Shown: positions 36,075 to 46,003, counted from the first letter of the stretch. The stretch: 64,000 nt of DNA from Lachnospiraceae bacterium (GCA_017624835.1 JAGAMG010000024.1:17139-81138), one strand, 5' to 3'. The notes: generated by a model not told the origin, from the letters alone. Made by a program: numbers and translations.

Positions 36075-36956
36075 TTACATAAGATCCTTCATTGCAACGC
36101 CGTCCATGTCGTCGAAGTCCTGATTCTCTCCAACCATACCCCAGATAAAGGTATATGCTCTGGAACCGCATCCTGAATGGATGGACCAGCTGGGAGAAAT
36201 AACAGCTTCTTCATTTCTCATAACGATGTGACGGGTCTCTGTAGGCTCACCCATATAATGCATAACAAATGCATCCTCAGGCATCTCAAAGTAGAGATAA
36301 ACCTCCATACGTCTGTCATGTGTATGACAGGGCATGGTGTTCCATACGCTACCGGGCTCCAGCTTAGTCATACCCATAACCAGCTGACAGCTCTCTACCT
36401 GACCGGGTAAAATATACTTACAGATTACTCTGTGGTTGGCATCCTCTAAGGAACCAAGCTCCACTTTATTCTCATCCTTTACAATCACAACACCCTCTTC
36501 AGGAGTTCCGTTAGGCTTAATAACCACGGTAGGGTAGGTCTTGTGTGCAGGAGCGGAATTCAAATAAAATTTTGCAGGATTGGAAGCATCGTCACTTGCA
36601 AAAACAATGTCCTTGGAACCCATTCCGATATACATAGCCTCCTTGAAGCCGATATTGTATACCTTGCCATCAATGGAAATGGTACCTGCTCCTCCGATAT
36701 TAATAACACCCAGCTCTCTTCTCTGGCAGAAATATTCTGCACGAAGCTCGTCTCCGGCTGTAAGAGCAATAGGCTCTGTAGGTACTGCTGCACCTGTAAT
36801 AATTCTGTCGATGTGGCTGTATACCAATTTAATCTCACCGGGCACGAAAAGATTCTGAATCAGAAACTCTTCTCTCAGACGGTCTGTGGTATAGTGCTTC
36901 ACATCTCTTGGGGATACTGCTGTTCTAAGTTCCACCTTGCGCCTCTCTTTCTCCAA
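36075..36956 (-). CDS. kduI: 5-dehydro-4-deoxy-D-glucuronate isomerase
   Basis: KduI isomerises 4-deoxy-5-threo-hexosulose-uronate, the open form of unsaturated uronates from pectin or glycosaminoglycans. MVYSHIDR-like LVYSHIDRIITGAAVP, GAGTISIDGKVY, and the zinc-binding region MPCHTHDRRMEVYLYFEMPE (His/Glu ligands) are present. The protein is 293 residues, slightly longer than the E. coli enzyme at the N-terminus. It is the first gene of the operon and diverges from the AraC gene; a cre-like site overlaps its promoter. Confidence 0.93.
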   Translation of the reverse strand: MEKERRKVELRTAVSPRDVKHYTTDRLREEFLIQNLFVPGEIKLVYSHIDRIITGAAVPTEPIALTAGDELRAEYFCQRRELGVINIGGAGTISIDGKVYNIGFKEAMYIGMGSKDIVFASDDASNPAKFYLNSAPAHKTYPTVVIKPNGTPEEGVVIVKDENKVELGSLEDANHRVICKYILPGQVESCQLVMGMTKLEPGSVWNTMPCHTHDRRMEVYLYFEMPEDAFVMHYMGEPTETRHIVMRNEEAVISPSWSIHSGCGSRAYTFIWGMVGENQDFDDMDGVAMKDLM

Positions 36957-36992
36957 TGTACGCTCTCTTATGACATTGGCTGATACCTTTTA

Positions 36993-37012
36993 ATGAAAGT
37001 GCTTACATTATA
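36993..37012 (-). promoter_or_regulatory. cre-like operator at the kduI promoter
   Basis: On the minus strand a TATAAT -10 box (37007-37012) is followed at once by ATGTAAGCACTTTCAT (36993-37008). This differs from the CcpA cre consensus WTGNNARCGNWWWCAW at one position (A in place of G). A good -35 box is missing, which would fit activation by the divergent AraC regulator. Placement just past the -10 box implies catabolite repression of the kdu operon. Confidence 0.55.
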
Positions 37013-37236
37013 CCATATTTCAACAAGCATTTCCATTAAAATTTTCTCAAAATTTTTACGAGCATATCTCGTTCTGAAATAAAGTATACTAGAAAAAATT
37101 CTCCAAGTCTATTCATATATTAATCAAAACATTGCAAATCTTGAACTTTTTTATTATACTAAATTTAATGTTGCCAAAATACATGTTATCTCAATTCCCA
37201 AACAGGCAGCAAAATTTACTTAGAAAAGGATTATTT

Positions 37237-38094
37237 ATGGAAAAGCTTACCTCCTGTAAAACCGCAATTGAAAATTGTAAATCATCAAAAACCTTTGCCA
37301 TTGCCCATCTCTATAAAGAAGAAAAAGCCATGGATATGCATATCCATGACTGTTATGAGCTTTATTATTCCATTTCCGGCGGCAGACAGTTTTTGATAGA
37401 CAATTGCTTTTACAGCATTGCTCCGGGAGATTTATTTATTATTAACCAATACGAAAGCCATAAGCTGACCCAGATTGACAGTTGTGTTCATGAGCGCATT
37501 GTGTTGTCCATCCATCCGGATTTTGTAAAGCAGCTTTCCACTCCGGAAACCAATCTGGATTACTGCTTCAGTAATCGTAACGAACACTTTCAACACAAGC
37601 TTTCCCTAAATAAGGAACAGCAGAAGCGTTTTTTGTACTTTATCAATAAAATCACCTCCGCAAATGGCTTTGCCCACGATATTACCGAGTGCGCTGCCTT
37701 CATGGAGCTATTGGTTATGATTAACAAAATGTCCACTCAAAACGCCACTGCCACCGCCAATGCGGGCTATAAATACAATCATCAGGTGGATGATATTCTT
37801 GCCTTTATCAATCAGAATATCTCCCAGCCCATTACCGTGGAACAGCTTGCAGGACATTTTTACTTAAGCGAATCCTATATCTGTCGGATTTTTAAGGCAG
37901 CTACCGGAACCACCATCAATAAATACATTACCGCACGGCGCATCAGTATCGCCAAATCCCACTTAAATGAGGGACTGAGTGTATCCGAAGCCTTTGAGCG
38001 AAGCGGTTTTAATGATTACAGTAATTTCTTTAAATCCTTTACCAAGGCTGTAGGCGTATCTCCCAAAAAATATGCCAATTTAAGCATCAGTTAA
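37237..38094 (+). CDS. AraC-family regulator of the kdu operon
   Basis: This protein of about 285 residues has an N-terminal cupin (MDMHIHDCYELYYSISG with HxHxxxE-like ligands near residue 35) and a C-terminal AraC double helix-turn-helix (ITVEQLAGHFYLSESYICRIFKAATGTTINKYITARRIS, then AKSHLNEGLSVSEAFERSGFNDYSNFFKSFTKAVGVSPKKY). ATG at 37237 follows an AAAAGGA site; an upstream in-frame ATG at 37132 adds a low-quality leader. It faces away from kduI, so it is the probable activator of the operon, with unsaturated uronate intermediates as likely inducers. Confidence 0.85.
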   Translation: MEKLTSCKTAIENCKSSKTFAIAHLYKEEKAMDMHIHDCYELYYSISGGRQFLIDNCFYSIAPGDLFIINQYESHKLTQIDSCVHERIVLSIHPDFVKQLSTPETNLDYCFSNRNEHFQHKLSLNKEQQKRFLYFINKITSANGFAHDITECAAFMELLVMINKMSTQNATATANAGYKYNHQVDDILAFINQNISQPITVEQLAGHFYLSESYICRIFKAATGTTINKYITARRISIAKSHLNEGLSVSEAFERSGFNDYSNFFKSFTKAVGVSPKKYANLSIS

Positions 38095-38105
38095 CAGCTA
38101 CTTTC

Positions 38106-38972
38106 CTAATCATTCGGTCTTTGATAAAACCTTCCCGACAGACTCTCCGTCCGAATCATATTGATAAAGGCGTCAGGGTCTGTTTCTTTTACAAATTTAA
38201 GCACATGACGCACTTCATCCCTTCCCACTACGGAATAGAGAATATTACATTCCTTTTTCCGATAACAGCCAATGCCCTTTATCAAAGTGGCATCATGATT
38301 GGTAATCTCCCTGATGCCCTCATAAATTTCATCGGGCTTACCTGTTACAATGAGCAGGGTCTGCTTCTGATACCGCTTATACAGAGTCTGTAACACCTGA
38401 GTGGAGGTAAATTGAAAAATAATGGAATACAGCGCCTTATCCCATCCAAACAATGCACCTGCAATTGCCAAAATCACTACATTCCCTGCAAAAATATAAT
38501 TCCAAGAATCAATGCCGAATTTTTCTGACAAAAAGATGGCAATAAAATCCGTTCCACCGCTGGTAGCCCCGGAAAAGAGACATATACTGATTGCCAATGC
38601 CTGAAACAGTCCGCCAAATACCGCCACCAATAACGGGTCGGTAGTAACCACATAAACAGGCACCAAATCCGTTACCAAACCGGTTAACACAATCATCAGA
38701 CAAGAATACAGGGTAAATTTCTTGCCGATAAATTTAAAGCTTATCACCACAGGAATAGAGTTCAAAATAAAGTTAATCACACTGAAAGGCGGCTCCACCT
38801 TCCACAGCAGCACACAGATTTCCTGTATCAACACTGTTAAACCGTTAAAGCCTCCGGGCACCAGCCCTCCGGTTCTGACAAAGCTTTTCAGATTGACAGC
38901 CATAATCAGAGATGCTGCAATAATCATCATAGTTCTCTTTATCGTATCTATCACTTGATTTTTTGTTCTCAT
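38106..38972 (-). CDS. YitT-family membrane protein with DUF2179
   Basis: This 288-residue protein has about five to six membrane segments (LKSFVRTGGLVPGGFNGLTVLIQ, GGTDFIAIFLSEKFG) and a C-terminal DUF2179 domain (LLIVTGKPDEIYEGIREITNHDATLIKGIGCYRK) of about 80 residues, the standard YitT organisation. Its function is unknown. Its start overlaps the stop region of the YfhO gene by 4 bp, so the two are co-transcribed. Confidence 0.88.
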   Translation of the reverse strand: MRTKNQVIDTIKRTMMIIAASLIMAVNLKSFVRTGGLVPGGFNGLTVLIQEICVLLWKVEPPFSVINFILNSIPVVISFKFIGKKFTLYSCLMIVLTGLVTDLVPVYVVTTDPLLVAVFGGLFQALAISICLFSGATSGGTDFIAIFLSEKFGIDSWNYIFAGNVVILAIAGALFGWDKALYSIIFQFTSTQVLQTLYKRYQKQTLLIVTGKPDEIYEGIREITNHDATLIKGIGCYRKKECNILYSVVGRDEVRHVLKFVKETDPDAFINMIRTESLSGRFYQRPND

Positions 38973-41446
38973 AGGCGTCTCCGTTTCTTCTCTATAAGCA
39001 TTAATCCGCCAAACAACATCACACTAACTACGGAAACTGCCACACCTGCCCACTTTCCGGTAGGTACATAATGCATTTCCAGCATATATTCTCCCGGCTC
39101 CAAATCAAATGCCATAAGAGTCCCACCAAACAACTGTGGCTCCACCTCTTCTCCATTCACCAACACTTTCCAGCCGGTTTCATAGGGTATGGACAGAATC
39201 AGTCTTCCTGCCTCTGTCAGAGCTAATTTTCCCGACACCGCAGTACTGCTATAGTTTACCTCTGTTAAATGCTGTGCAGACAGCTTTGCCAATGCCTGCT
39301 GCAAAATTTCTTCATTCAATTGGTAAATATCTGCCGAAATCTTCTGGGTAACATCCTCCTTATCCCCGTTTTTCAGGGTAATGGATTCTCCTTCATAAAG
39401 CTGCCCCAGATAGAGAATGGATTCATGCTTTAAATCATTGAAGCTTTGCTCTTCCAGCATTCCTCCGATTGCCTCCACCTTAGAGGTGCCTCCGGCGGTA
39501 AGATAGGCATAATAAATTCCGTTTTCCTTGGCAGTAAATTTGACATCATCACCGCTTGCCTTTGCAGATACCTTTTCCAACAAATTCCCGGCAAGTCCCA
39601 AATCCTTCATCAGCAGATTTTGAATCCTTATACCATTACTGCTGTCTCCTTCCGGCAAATCAAAGCCCGTCGGTGCCACATAGCCAAAGGGCAGGGTTTG
39701 TGTGCTTTCGTATAAATAAATATCCCCACTTTTTTCCAATAACCGATACAGGGAATTTTCATATTTTTCCGACTCCCCAAACATATAATTTACATTGAGA
39801 AGAGCCCCGGTAAACGCGGTAGCACCATCAAATCCATAGTACACCTTACTGTGTCTCATTCCCAACCTTTTGTACATATCCATTACAGCGGAATTCATAG
39901 TGGAGGAAAATACGGAAGCACTGGGATACCCTGTCAGTGTGGCATCATTCTTGGTTTTTCGGGTAAATTTTTCCAGACGATATATGGTATTACCATTCCC
40001 TTCCTTTTCCAATTCCTTCGTATAATCATATAGTGCCTGATAATCCGCCTGCTGTCCCAGATAATCGGAGCGACTGACCGTGCCCACGCTGGTCCATGAG
40101 GTATTGATACTGCACTCTGCAACTACCACCACCAGCGTAACCACCGCCAAAACTATTTTTGTGTACTGCTCTCTCAGCGGTTTGGTTCGATATAAATACA
40201 AAAGTACTGCATAGGCTGATACAAAAACAAGGGTCAGCATTTCTGTGCCAATCTCAAAATCATCACTTTCCACAAACTTTTCACAAAACAGTAAAAAGAC
40301 CACTGTCCCCAAATAACTGTACAAAATATATTTTTCTGAAGTTTTCCCCACATTCCGATATGCCTCATAGCACATTATCAACAGCAGAAAAATGTAAATA
40401 AAGGACTGCCTTGCGGGCAGGGAATCAGGATAATTCATACCATGCCAGATAAAATCCAGCATGTTGGTACTGAATGCCAGCAGCAAAAATCCCGCCAATG
40501 CCATATTGGCAAAGCGTTTTCTGATGGAAATACTCTGATTCAAAACATACATGGGTATCAGCAAAAACACTGCCACGCCGGAATAAATATTGGGCCAATG
40601 GTCAAGTCCCTTGTGGGTGGTAACGCACATACAATGTCTGGTCAGCATGTCCAATACCGAAAAATAGGACTCCAGCTTGGTAGGAAAATCCATATCCCCA
40701 AAATCCGTTACCATAATAGCGCAGACCTCGGGAATCAAAAGAATTGCCGCCATCCCTCCTGCCAACAGGGAATACAGGGCAAAATTGCCCACTATGCGTA
40801 TACTTCGTTTCTCCGTGACAAAGAGGACACAAAAATACAGCACCAAAAAGATACATACCATAATGGAAATATAATAATTAGTGAAAATGGAAAGTGCCAG
40901 CGTAACACAGTAAAGACCGCATTTCCCCTCCTTCACAAGCCGTTCCAACCCTAATACAACCAACGGCAATAAAATTACACAGTCCAGCCACATGATATTC
41001 CAGTTATAGGCTGCCATAAAGCCGGACAGTGCATAAAAACAAGCAAAGAAAAGTACTGCAAAATCCCCATCTCCAAAACGCTTTTGCAAATAATAGGCAG
41101 CTGTCAATCCACATAAGCCGATTTTTGCAATCACCAGATAACTCATAAACTCCATCAAAAAAGCTTCCGGTACCAAAAAAGCCAGCCAATGAAGGGGACT
41201 TGCCAGATAATAAACATAAAGTGCCAAAAAGTTGGAACCAATCCCCACATGATAGGAATAAGCCAGCCCCTCACCTGCTTTGATTTTATTCAAAAACTCA
41301 CTGAAAAAAGGCATGTACTGGTGATACATATCCATATACAAAAAGCTTCTGTCTCCAAAGGGATAAATTCCTCTGATAATAAAAATTGTCAGCATTATCA
41401 CTACCGGCAATAAAAAACAGCACAGCAATGTCTTGCGTTTATTCAT
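38969..41446 (-). CDS. YfhO-family membrane protein
   Basis: This 825-residue protein matches YfhO in Firmicutes. The N-terminal part has about twelve membrane segments. GDRSFLYMDMYHQYMPFFSEF and YHVGIGSNFLALYVYYLASPLHW come from the first extracellular loop of GT-C folds. The extracellular C-terminal domain (residues 480-790) is followed by a last membrane segment and the end KKRRRL. YfhO proteins are implicated in glycosylation of lipoteichoic acid or cell-envelope polymers. It precedes yitT in one unit. Confidence 0.85.
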   Translation of the reverse strand: MNKRKTLLCCFLLPVVIMLTIFIIRGIYPFGDRSFLYMDMYHQYMPFFSEFLNKIKAGEGLAYSYHVGIGSNFLALYVYYLASPLHWLAFLVPEAFLMEFMSYLVIAKIGLCGLTAAYYLQKRFGDGDFAVLFFACFYALSGFMAAYNWNIMWLDCVILLPLVVLGLERLVKEGKCGLYCVTLALSIFTNYYISIMVCIFLVLYFCVLFVTEKRSIRIVGNFALYSLLAGGMAAILLIPEVCAIMVTDFGDMDFPTKLESYFSVLDMLTRHCMCVTTHKGLDHWPNIYSGVAVFLLIPMYVLNQSISIRKRFANMALAGFLLLAFSTNMLDFIWHGMNYPDSLPARQSFIYIFLLLIMCYEAYRNVGKTSEKYILYSYLGTVVFLLFCEKFVESDDFEIGTEMLTLVFVSAYAVLLYLYRTKPLREQYTKIVLAVVTLVVVVAECSINTSWTSVGTVSRSDYLGQQADYQALYDYTKELEKEGNGNTIYRLEKFTRKTKNDATLTGYPSASVFSSTMNSAVMDMYKRLGMRHSKVYYGFDGATAFTGALLNVNYMFGESEKYENSLYRLLEKSGDIYLYESTQTLPFGYVAPTGFDLPEGDSSNGIRIQNLLMKDLGLAGNLLEKVSAKASGDDVKFTAKENGIYYAYLTAGGTSKVEAIGGMLEEQSFNDLKHESILYLGQLYEGESITLKNGDKEDVTQKISADIYQLNEEILQQALAKLSAQHLTEVNYSSTAVSGKLALTEAGRLILSIPYETGWKVLVNGEEVEPQLFGGTLMAFDLEPGEYMLEMHYVPTGKWAGVAVSVVSVMLFGGLMLIEKKRRRL

Positions 41447-41553
41447 AGCGTTGCAATTCCTTTCACATATTTCATCTGTTTTTTTTACAAAAAATGTTTT
41501 ATAATCAATTCAGTTTTGCATATATTAATTAAACCTATTTTTGAGGAAAGAAC

Positions 41554-42195
41554 ATGAAAATAGCCATACTCGGAAGAAAAAAAGACACCACCAATTACGA
41601 AAACTATGTAAAGCGCCTGTCTCAAATCCCCGTTTCCACCCTGAACCCGGTCGAGATTACCAATTGTCAGGCTCTGATTCTTCCCGGTGGCGGTGATATT
41701 ACTCCTGCCTTTTTTGGGGAACACAATAACGGTTCCAAAGATATTGATACGGAGCTTGACATTTTACAGTTCCAGGCATTGGAATATGCCCTGCAAAAAA
41801 ACATTCCCATCCTGGGTATCTGCAAGGGCATGCAGTTAATCAATGTAGCCTTTGGCGGCACCCTGATACAGGATATGCCCGCTACTTCCGCATTTCACCG
41901 TTATATAGAAAAAGACCAATACCACATCACCCATATTCTGGAAGGCTCCGTTCTTCATAAGCTGTATGGCAAGGAAGCCTATGTGAACAGTGCCCATCAT
42001 CAATGTGTCAATGCTTTGGGAAAGGAGCTTGTTCCCATTCAATGGTGCCCACAGGATAACTGTATTGAAGCCATCATTCATGAACAGCTTCCCATTCTGG
42101 GTGTACAGTGGCATCCCGAGCGTTTAAACAAAAGTCTTACTCCGATTGGGGGAGAGTCTCTTCTTGAGCTCTTTTTGGCATGGGTAAATATCTAG
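41554..42195 (+). CDS. gamma-glutamyl-gamma-aminobutyrate hydrolase family protein (class-I glutamine amidotransferase, peptidase C26)
   Basis: This 213-residue protein is a class-I glutamine amidotransferase-like hydrolase. LPGGGDITPAFF, the nucleophile in ILGICKGMQLINVAFGG and the His-x-Glu in GVQWHPER complete the catalytic triad. SAHHQCVNALG also matches PuuD-like enzymes. It is shorter than PuuD by about 40 residues. The last 59 bp overlap the convergent DUF2974 gene. No polyamine genes are near, so the substrate is open. Confidence 0.82.
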   Translation: MKIAILGRKKDTTNYENYVKRLSQIPVSTLNPVEITNCQALILPGGGDITPAFFGEHNNGSKDIDTELDILQFQALEYALQKNIPILGICKGMQLINVAFGGTLIQDMPATSAFHRYIEKDQYHITHILEGSVLHKLYGKEAYVNSAHHQCVNALGKELVPIQWCPQDNCIEAIIHEQLPILGVQWHPERLNKSLTPIGGESLLELFLAWVNI

Positions 42196-43399
42196 CACGT
42201 TTCAGAGGAAAGCCGCGGCTTACCTCTGCTTTCATGCGCTGTCCACCGATTTGAAACAGGGATTTCATAATTTTTTTCAAAACCTCCGCTGTTTCCTCAT
42301 CCACTTCCCCTATGGCATCCTTAATTTTATTCATACTCTTTTTCCAATCTGCCGCAAAATCAATCAAATTATCCGCTTCGGAAGCAGAAACAATTTGGTA
42401 AAAGGTATCTACAAAGGTTCTCAGCTGTTGCTCATCCAGCGATAAAATCCATTCGTTAATGGTTCCGTCCACAAATCGTCTGCTTTCATAAATATCGTTT
42501 GCTTTTATAAACTCCCCATTTTTTACCAGCCATGTATAAGGGTCATGCTGAGCCAAGCCTAAACGGTTACTTTCCACTACCTGATAATGGATACCCGTTT
42601 CAAAAATCATTCCAATTAATGAGGAATGGGGCAAAATCTTTACTACTCTGCTCTCTATTTTATCATAGCCACAGCTTTCTAAGACCTCCGGTCGAAAGCC
42701 GGGTCCGTCCATATTGTAAATTTTAATTATACGCTTCTGCACATCGGGAATACACTTCATAGCGCTGTAAACTGCCAGATTTCCGCCTTTGGAATGCCCA
42801 CCCACATAGAATGGAGCATGTAAACGTCCGGTTACCATGTTTAAGTACTTCACACTATAGCTTTGAGCCGGTATGGGCGACAAATAAGCCATATTAAAAT
42901 CTTCTTTCCAACCTATTATCGTTTCATCCGTTCCCCGAAACGCGATATATATGGTGCCATCCTCCAACAAAAAGGTAACGGCTGAAAACTGGGTTTCCCA
43001 CTCCTTCTCCACCAGATTAATATAGCAATTCAGACGCATATTTCCAAATCTGCAACCCGAAAGTGCAGCAGTAAATAATGCCCTGTTCTGTTTTTCATAT
43101 CTGGTATCTGAAAAGAGCTTATGAAAATCCACATGCTCTGCTATCTCCTTTATGGAAATAGATGCTCCTTCCTTTCGCACATCACACACAATCCCATCAT
43201 ACTTCAGATAGGAAAGCTGACATAATACCAGACTGTCCACATCATTCATGGGCATTTCTGTCAGGGGACAATCACCGTACTTATTCAGATAATCAATTAT
43301 TGTTCCTATCAAGCTTACACTTCCCTTTGTTTTTAGAATTTTCCGCCCCCATTTTCCTGCGCTCATTGTACCACACTTTTCCTTTTTTTGTATAGCCAT
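42137..43399 (-). CDS. DUF2974 lipase-like protein
   Basis: This protein of about 420 residues carries the lipase-type nucleophile elbow GGHSKGGNLAVYSA (Ser near residue 220 in GHSKG). FRGTDETIIGWKEDFNMAYL is an upstream conserved segment. It resembles the DUF2974 family of Firmicutes (Mbeg1-like), with a predicted alpha/beta-hydrolase fold. Start at 43399 has GAGG 6 bases upstream; the earlier ATG at 43411 does not. Its C-terminal 59 bp overlap the convergent amidotransferase gene. No signal peptide is seen, so it is likely cytoplasmic. Confidence 0.75.
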   Translation of the reverse strand: MAIQKKEKCGTMSAGKWGRKILKTKGSVSLIGTIIDYLNKYGDCPLTEMPMNDVDSLVLCQLSYLKYDGIVCDVRKEGASISIKEIAEHVDFHKLFSDTRYEKQNRALFTAALSGCRFGNMRLNCYINLVEKEWETQFSAVTFLLEDGTIYIAFRGTDETIIGWKEDFNMAYLSPIPAQSYSVKYLNMVTGRLHAPFYVGGHSKGGNLAVYSAMKCIPDVQKRIIKIYNMDGPGFRPEVLESCGYDKIESRVVKILPHSSLIGMIFETGIHYQVVESNRLGLAQHDPYTWLVKNGEFIKANDIYESRRFVDGTINEWILSLDEQQLRTFVDTFYQIVSASEADNLIDFAADWKKSMNKIKDAIGEVDEETAEVLKKIMKSLFQIGGQRMKAEVSRGFPLKRARYLPMPKRAQEETLPQSE

Positions 43400-43531
43400 A
43401 TGAAACCTCATTTACCAATTTCACAAGTTGCGTATTTTTCATAAATATGTTACTTTTGTATTATACGTTTGAAAATAAATTTGCATACATTTGCATTTCT
43501 ATTTCTTTGAAAACATGGGAAGGTGATTTTT

Positions 43532-44383
43532 ATGAGTAAAATACGGATTGTTGCAGATTCTACCTGCGATTTATCTCCCGATTTAAGAGAAAAATATGAT
43601 ATCACTATAATTCCTCTATGCATTGTAATGGAGGACAAAAGCTATTATGACGGCGAAGAAATAACTACTGACGAAATTTTTGAATGGTCCGACACCAATC
43701 GAACCACTCCCAAAACCTCCGCAGTATCCTACGAGCGGGCTTTGGAAATTATGAAACCCTTTATGGATGCCGGGGATGAAATTATTTTCTTTGGTATTTC
43801 CGAGCAAATGAGCACCACCTGTAATATCATCCGCCTGATTGCTGAGGATATGGAATATCCCAAACTCCATGTAATTGATTCCATGAATCTCTCCACCGGC
43901 ATCGGACTCCAGATTCTTTATGCGGCAGAACTGGCAGCGGATGGTAAATCCGCCACCGAGATTATAGAGCGGGTGGAACAACGCCGTGGAAAGGTTCGTG
44001 CAAGCTTCGTAGTAGAAACCCTTACTTATCTGGCAAGAGGCGGTCGCTGCACCGCTGTTACGGCATTGCTTGCCAATACCCTAAAGCTGAAACCACAAAT
44101 CATTGTAGAAAGAGGTGCCATGGGTGTTTCAAAAAAATTCCGCGGCAGACAGTCCTCTGTAATCATGAAATATGCAAGGGAATTGGAAGCTGATTTACTG
44201 ATGGCAGACCCTACCTGCGTATTTGTAACCCATGCCCATTGTGATGATGCAATTGTCAAAGAAGTAGTAGACTATTTAGAGGGACTTGATTACTTCGGCA
44301 AGGTCTATGTAACCAATGCAGGCGGAGTTATTTCAAGCCACTGTGGTCCCGGAACCCTGGGTATCTTGTTCTATGCAAATTAA
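43532..44383 (+). CDS. DegV-family fatty-acid-binding protein
   Basis: This protein of about 283 residues matches DegV. The N-terminus (IRIVADSTCDLSPDLREKY) and central YERALEIMKPFMDAGDEIIFFGISEQMSTTCN are characteristic of the fold that binds a fatty acid and hands it to FakA kinase. SHCGPGTLGI near the C-terminus is also conserved. The start ATG (43532) follows AAGGTGA. It is monocistronic, with a strong terminator after it. Confidence 0.88.
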   Translation: MSKIRIVADSTCDLSPDLREKYDITIIPLCIVMEDKSYYDGEEITTDEIFEWSDTNRTTPKTSAVSYERALEIMKPFMDAGDEIIFFGISEQMSTTCNIIRLIAEDMEYPKLHVIDSMNLSTGIGLQILYAAELAADGKSATEIIERVEQRRGKVRASFVVETLTYLARGGRCTAVTALLANTLKLKPQIIVERGAMGVSKKFRGRQSSVIMKYARELEADLLMADPTCVFVTHAHCDDAIVKEVVDYLEGLDYFGKVYVTNAGGVISSHCGPGTLGILFYAN

Positions 44384-44424
44384 TACGGATAAAACCTGCT
44401 TATTCCGTCCCTATTTTATCAAAC

Positions 44425-44494
44425 AAAAAACAGACCATAATTTCACAGCAATATCTGCCTAATTATCTGCTGTGAAAATTATGGTCTGTTTTTT
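44425..44494. terminator. bidirectional terminator between the DegV and citrate synthase genes
   Basis: Arms CAGACCATAATTTCACAGCA and TGCTGTGAAAATTATGGTCTG (one bulge) form a long stem with AAAAAA and TTTTTT on its two sides. The two flanking genes converge, so both can use it. Confidence 0.88.
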
Positions 44495-44531
44495 ATAAAA
44501 TATTTTTTACCTTTTATCTATAAATATATGT

Positions 44532-45899
44532 TTATGAATGTCCTACCAGATAGTCTCTGTCTTCCATATCGATATATTCTCTTTCCTCTGCCACACTCAT
44601 ATAGGCAGGACGAATAATCTTATCCATGTTAATTAATTCTTCAATACGATGTGCGCTCCAGCCAACAATTCTGGCAATAGCAAAAATAGGGGTATACAGC
44701 TCCAAAGGAATCTCCAGCATACTGTAAACAAAGCCACTGTAAAAGTCCACATTTGCACTTACACCCTTGTAAATCTTTGCTTTCTGTGAAATTACCTCAG
44801 GAGCAATTCTCTCAATCATGGAATATAATGCAAAATCCTTTTCTCTTCCCTTTGCAGTTGCCAGCTTCTCTACAAAGCCCTTAAACACCTGCGCTCTGGG
44901 GTCTGACAGGGAATAAACCGCATGACCCATACCATAAATAAGTCCCTTTCTATCAAAGGCCTCCTTATTCAATATCTTCTGGAGATATGCTCTGACTGCC
45001 TCTTCATCCTCCCAATCGGACACATTGGCTTCAATATCACGCATCATTTCCACAACCTTAATATTGGCACCTCCATGCTTTGGTCCCTTTAAGGAAGAAA
45101 GCGCTGCCGCAATAACGGAATAGGTATCGGAACCGGAGGAGGTAACCACACGGGTGGTAAAGGTAGAATTATTACCGCCGCCATGCTCCATATGTAATAC
45201 CAATGCAATATCTAAAACCTTTGCCTCAAGCTCCGTATATTTCTTGTCCGGCCTTAGCATCATCAAGAGATTTTCCGCTGTGGATAATCTCTTTTGAGGG
45301 CGATGGATGTACATACTTTCATCATTGCTGTAATGATTGTAGGAATGATAACCGTACACCGCCATCATGGGGAATACCCCAATCAGTCCGATACACTGAC
45401 AAAGTACATTTTCTATAGAGGTATCACTACAATTTTTATCATAGGACGCCAATGTCAGCACACTTCGAATCATGGAATTCATAATATCGCTGCTGGATGC
45501 CTTCATAATAACATCACGGGTAAAGTTTCTGGGCAATGTCCTGTGAGATGCCAGAATATTATTAAAATGCTTTAACTCTCCTTCATTTGGCAAATCACCA
45601 AACAACAAAAGATATGCCACCTCTTCAAAACCAAATCTCTTATCCCGAAAACCATTTACCAACTCGATACAGTCATATCCACGATACCAGAGCTTTCCAT
45701 CACAGGGTACCTTTTGACCATTTTCCATTTTAAAGGATTCAATACGGGATATATTGGTTAATCCTGCCAATACACCACTGCCGTTTTTATCACGCAGTCC
45801 CCTCTTAACGCCGTACTCATCAAACAAGCTCAAATCCAACTTATCCGCATTCCGGCATAAATCTGCATAATCTGCTAAATAATTGTCACTTCTTCTCAT
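44532..45899 (-). CDS. gltA: citrate synthase
   Basis: This 455-residue enzyme condenses oxaloacetate with acetyl-CoA. It has the catalytic His in EHGGGNNSTFTTR, the GPKHGGANIKVVEMM loop, GMGHAVYSLSDPRAQ with the active His, and a C-terminal region holding the Asp/Arg residues (VNVDFYSGFVYSMLEIP). At 455 residues it is longer than the usual bacterial type I enzyme. Divided neighbours (DegV, MarR) suggest it is a stand-alone gene; glutamate supply is the likely purpose in an anaerobe. Confidence 0.92.
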   Translation of the reverse strand: MRRSDNYLADYADLCRNADKLDLSLFDEYGVKRGLRDKNGSGVLAGLTNISRIESFKMENGQKVPCDGKLWYRGYDCIELVNGFRDKRFGFEEVAYLLLFGDLPNEGELKHFNNILASHRTLPRNFTRDVIMKASSSDIMNSMIRSVLTLASYDKNCSDTSIENVLCQCIGLIGVFPMMAVYGYHSYNHYSNDESMYIHRPQKRLSTAENLLMMLRPDKKYTELEAKVLDIALVLHMEHGGGNNSTFTTRVVTSSGSDTYSVIAAALSSLKGPKHGGANIKVVEMMRDIEANVSDWEDEEAVRAYLQKILNKEAFDRKGLIYGMGHAVYSLSDPRAQVFKGFVEKLATAKGREKDFALYSMIERIAPEVISQKAKIYKGVSANVDFYSGFVYSMLEIPLELYTPIFAIARIVGWSAHRIEELINMDKIIRPAYMSVAEEREYIDMEDRDYLVGHS

Positions 45900-46003
45900 G
45901 GTAGCCCTCCTTGTCCTGTCTTCCTATTTTTTCTACTTCCCTTTTGCTCTATATCATTTGTTACCTGACCCTATTATATAAGCTAATCCTACGCTTTCTT
46001 TTG

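Noticed and set aside
40442-40954. Plus-strand open frame of 170 codons inside the YfhO gene
   Set aside because: It is antisense to a conserved membrane protein, and lacks a start site or domain.
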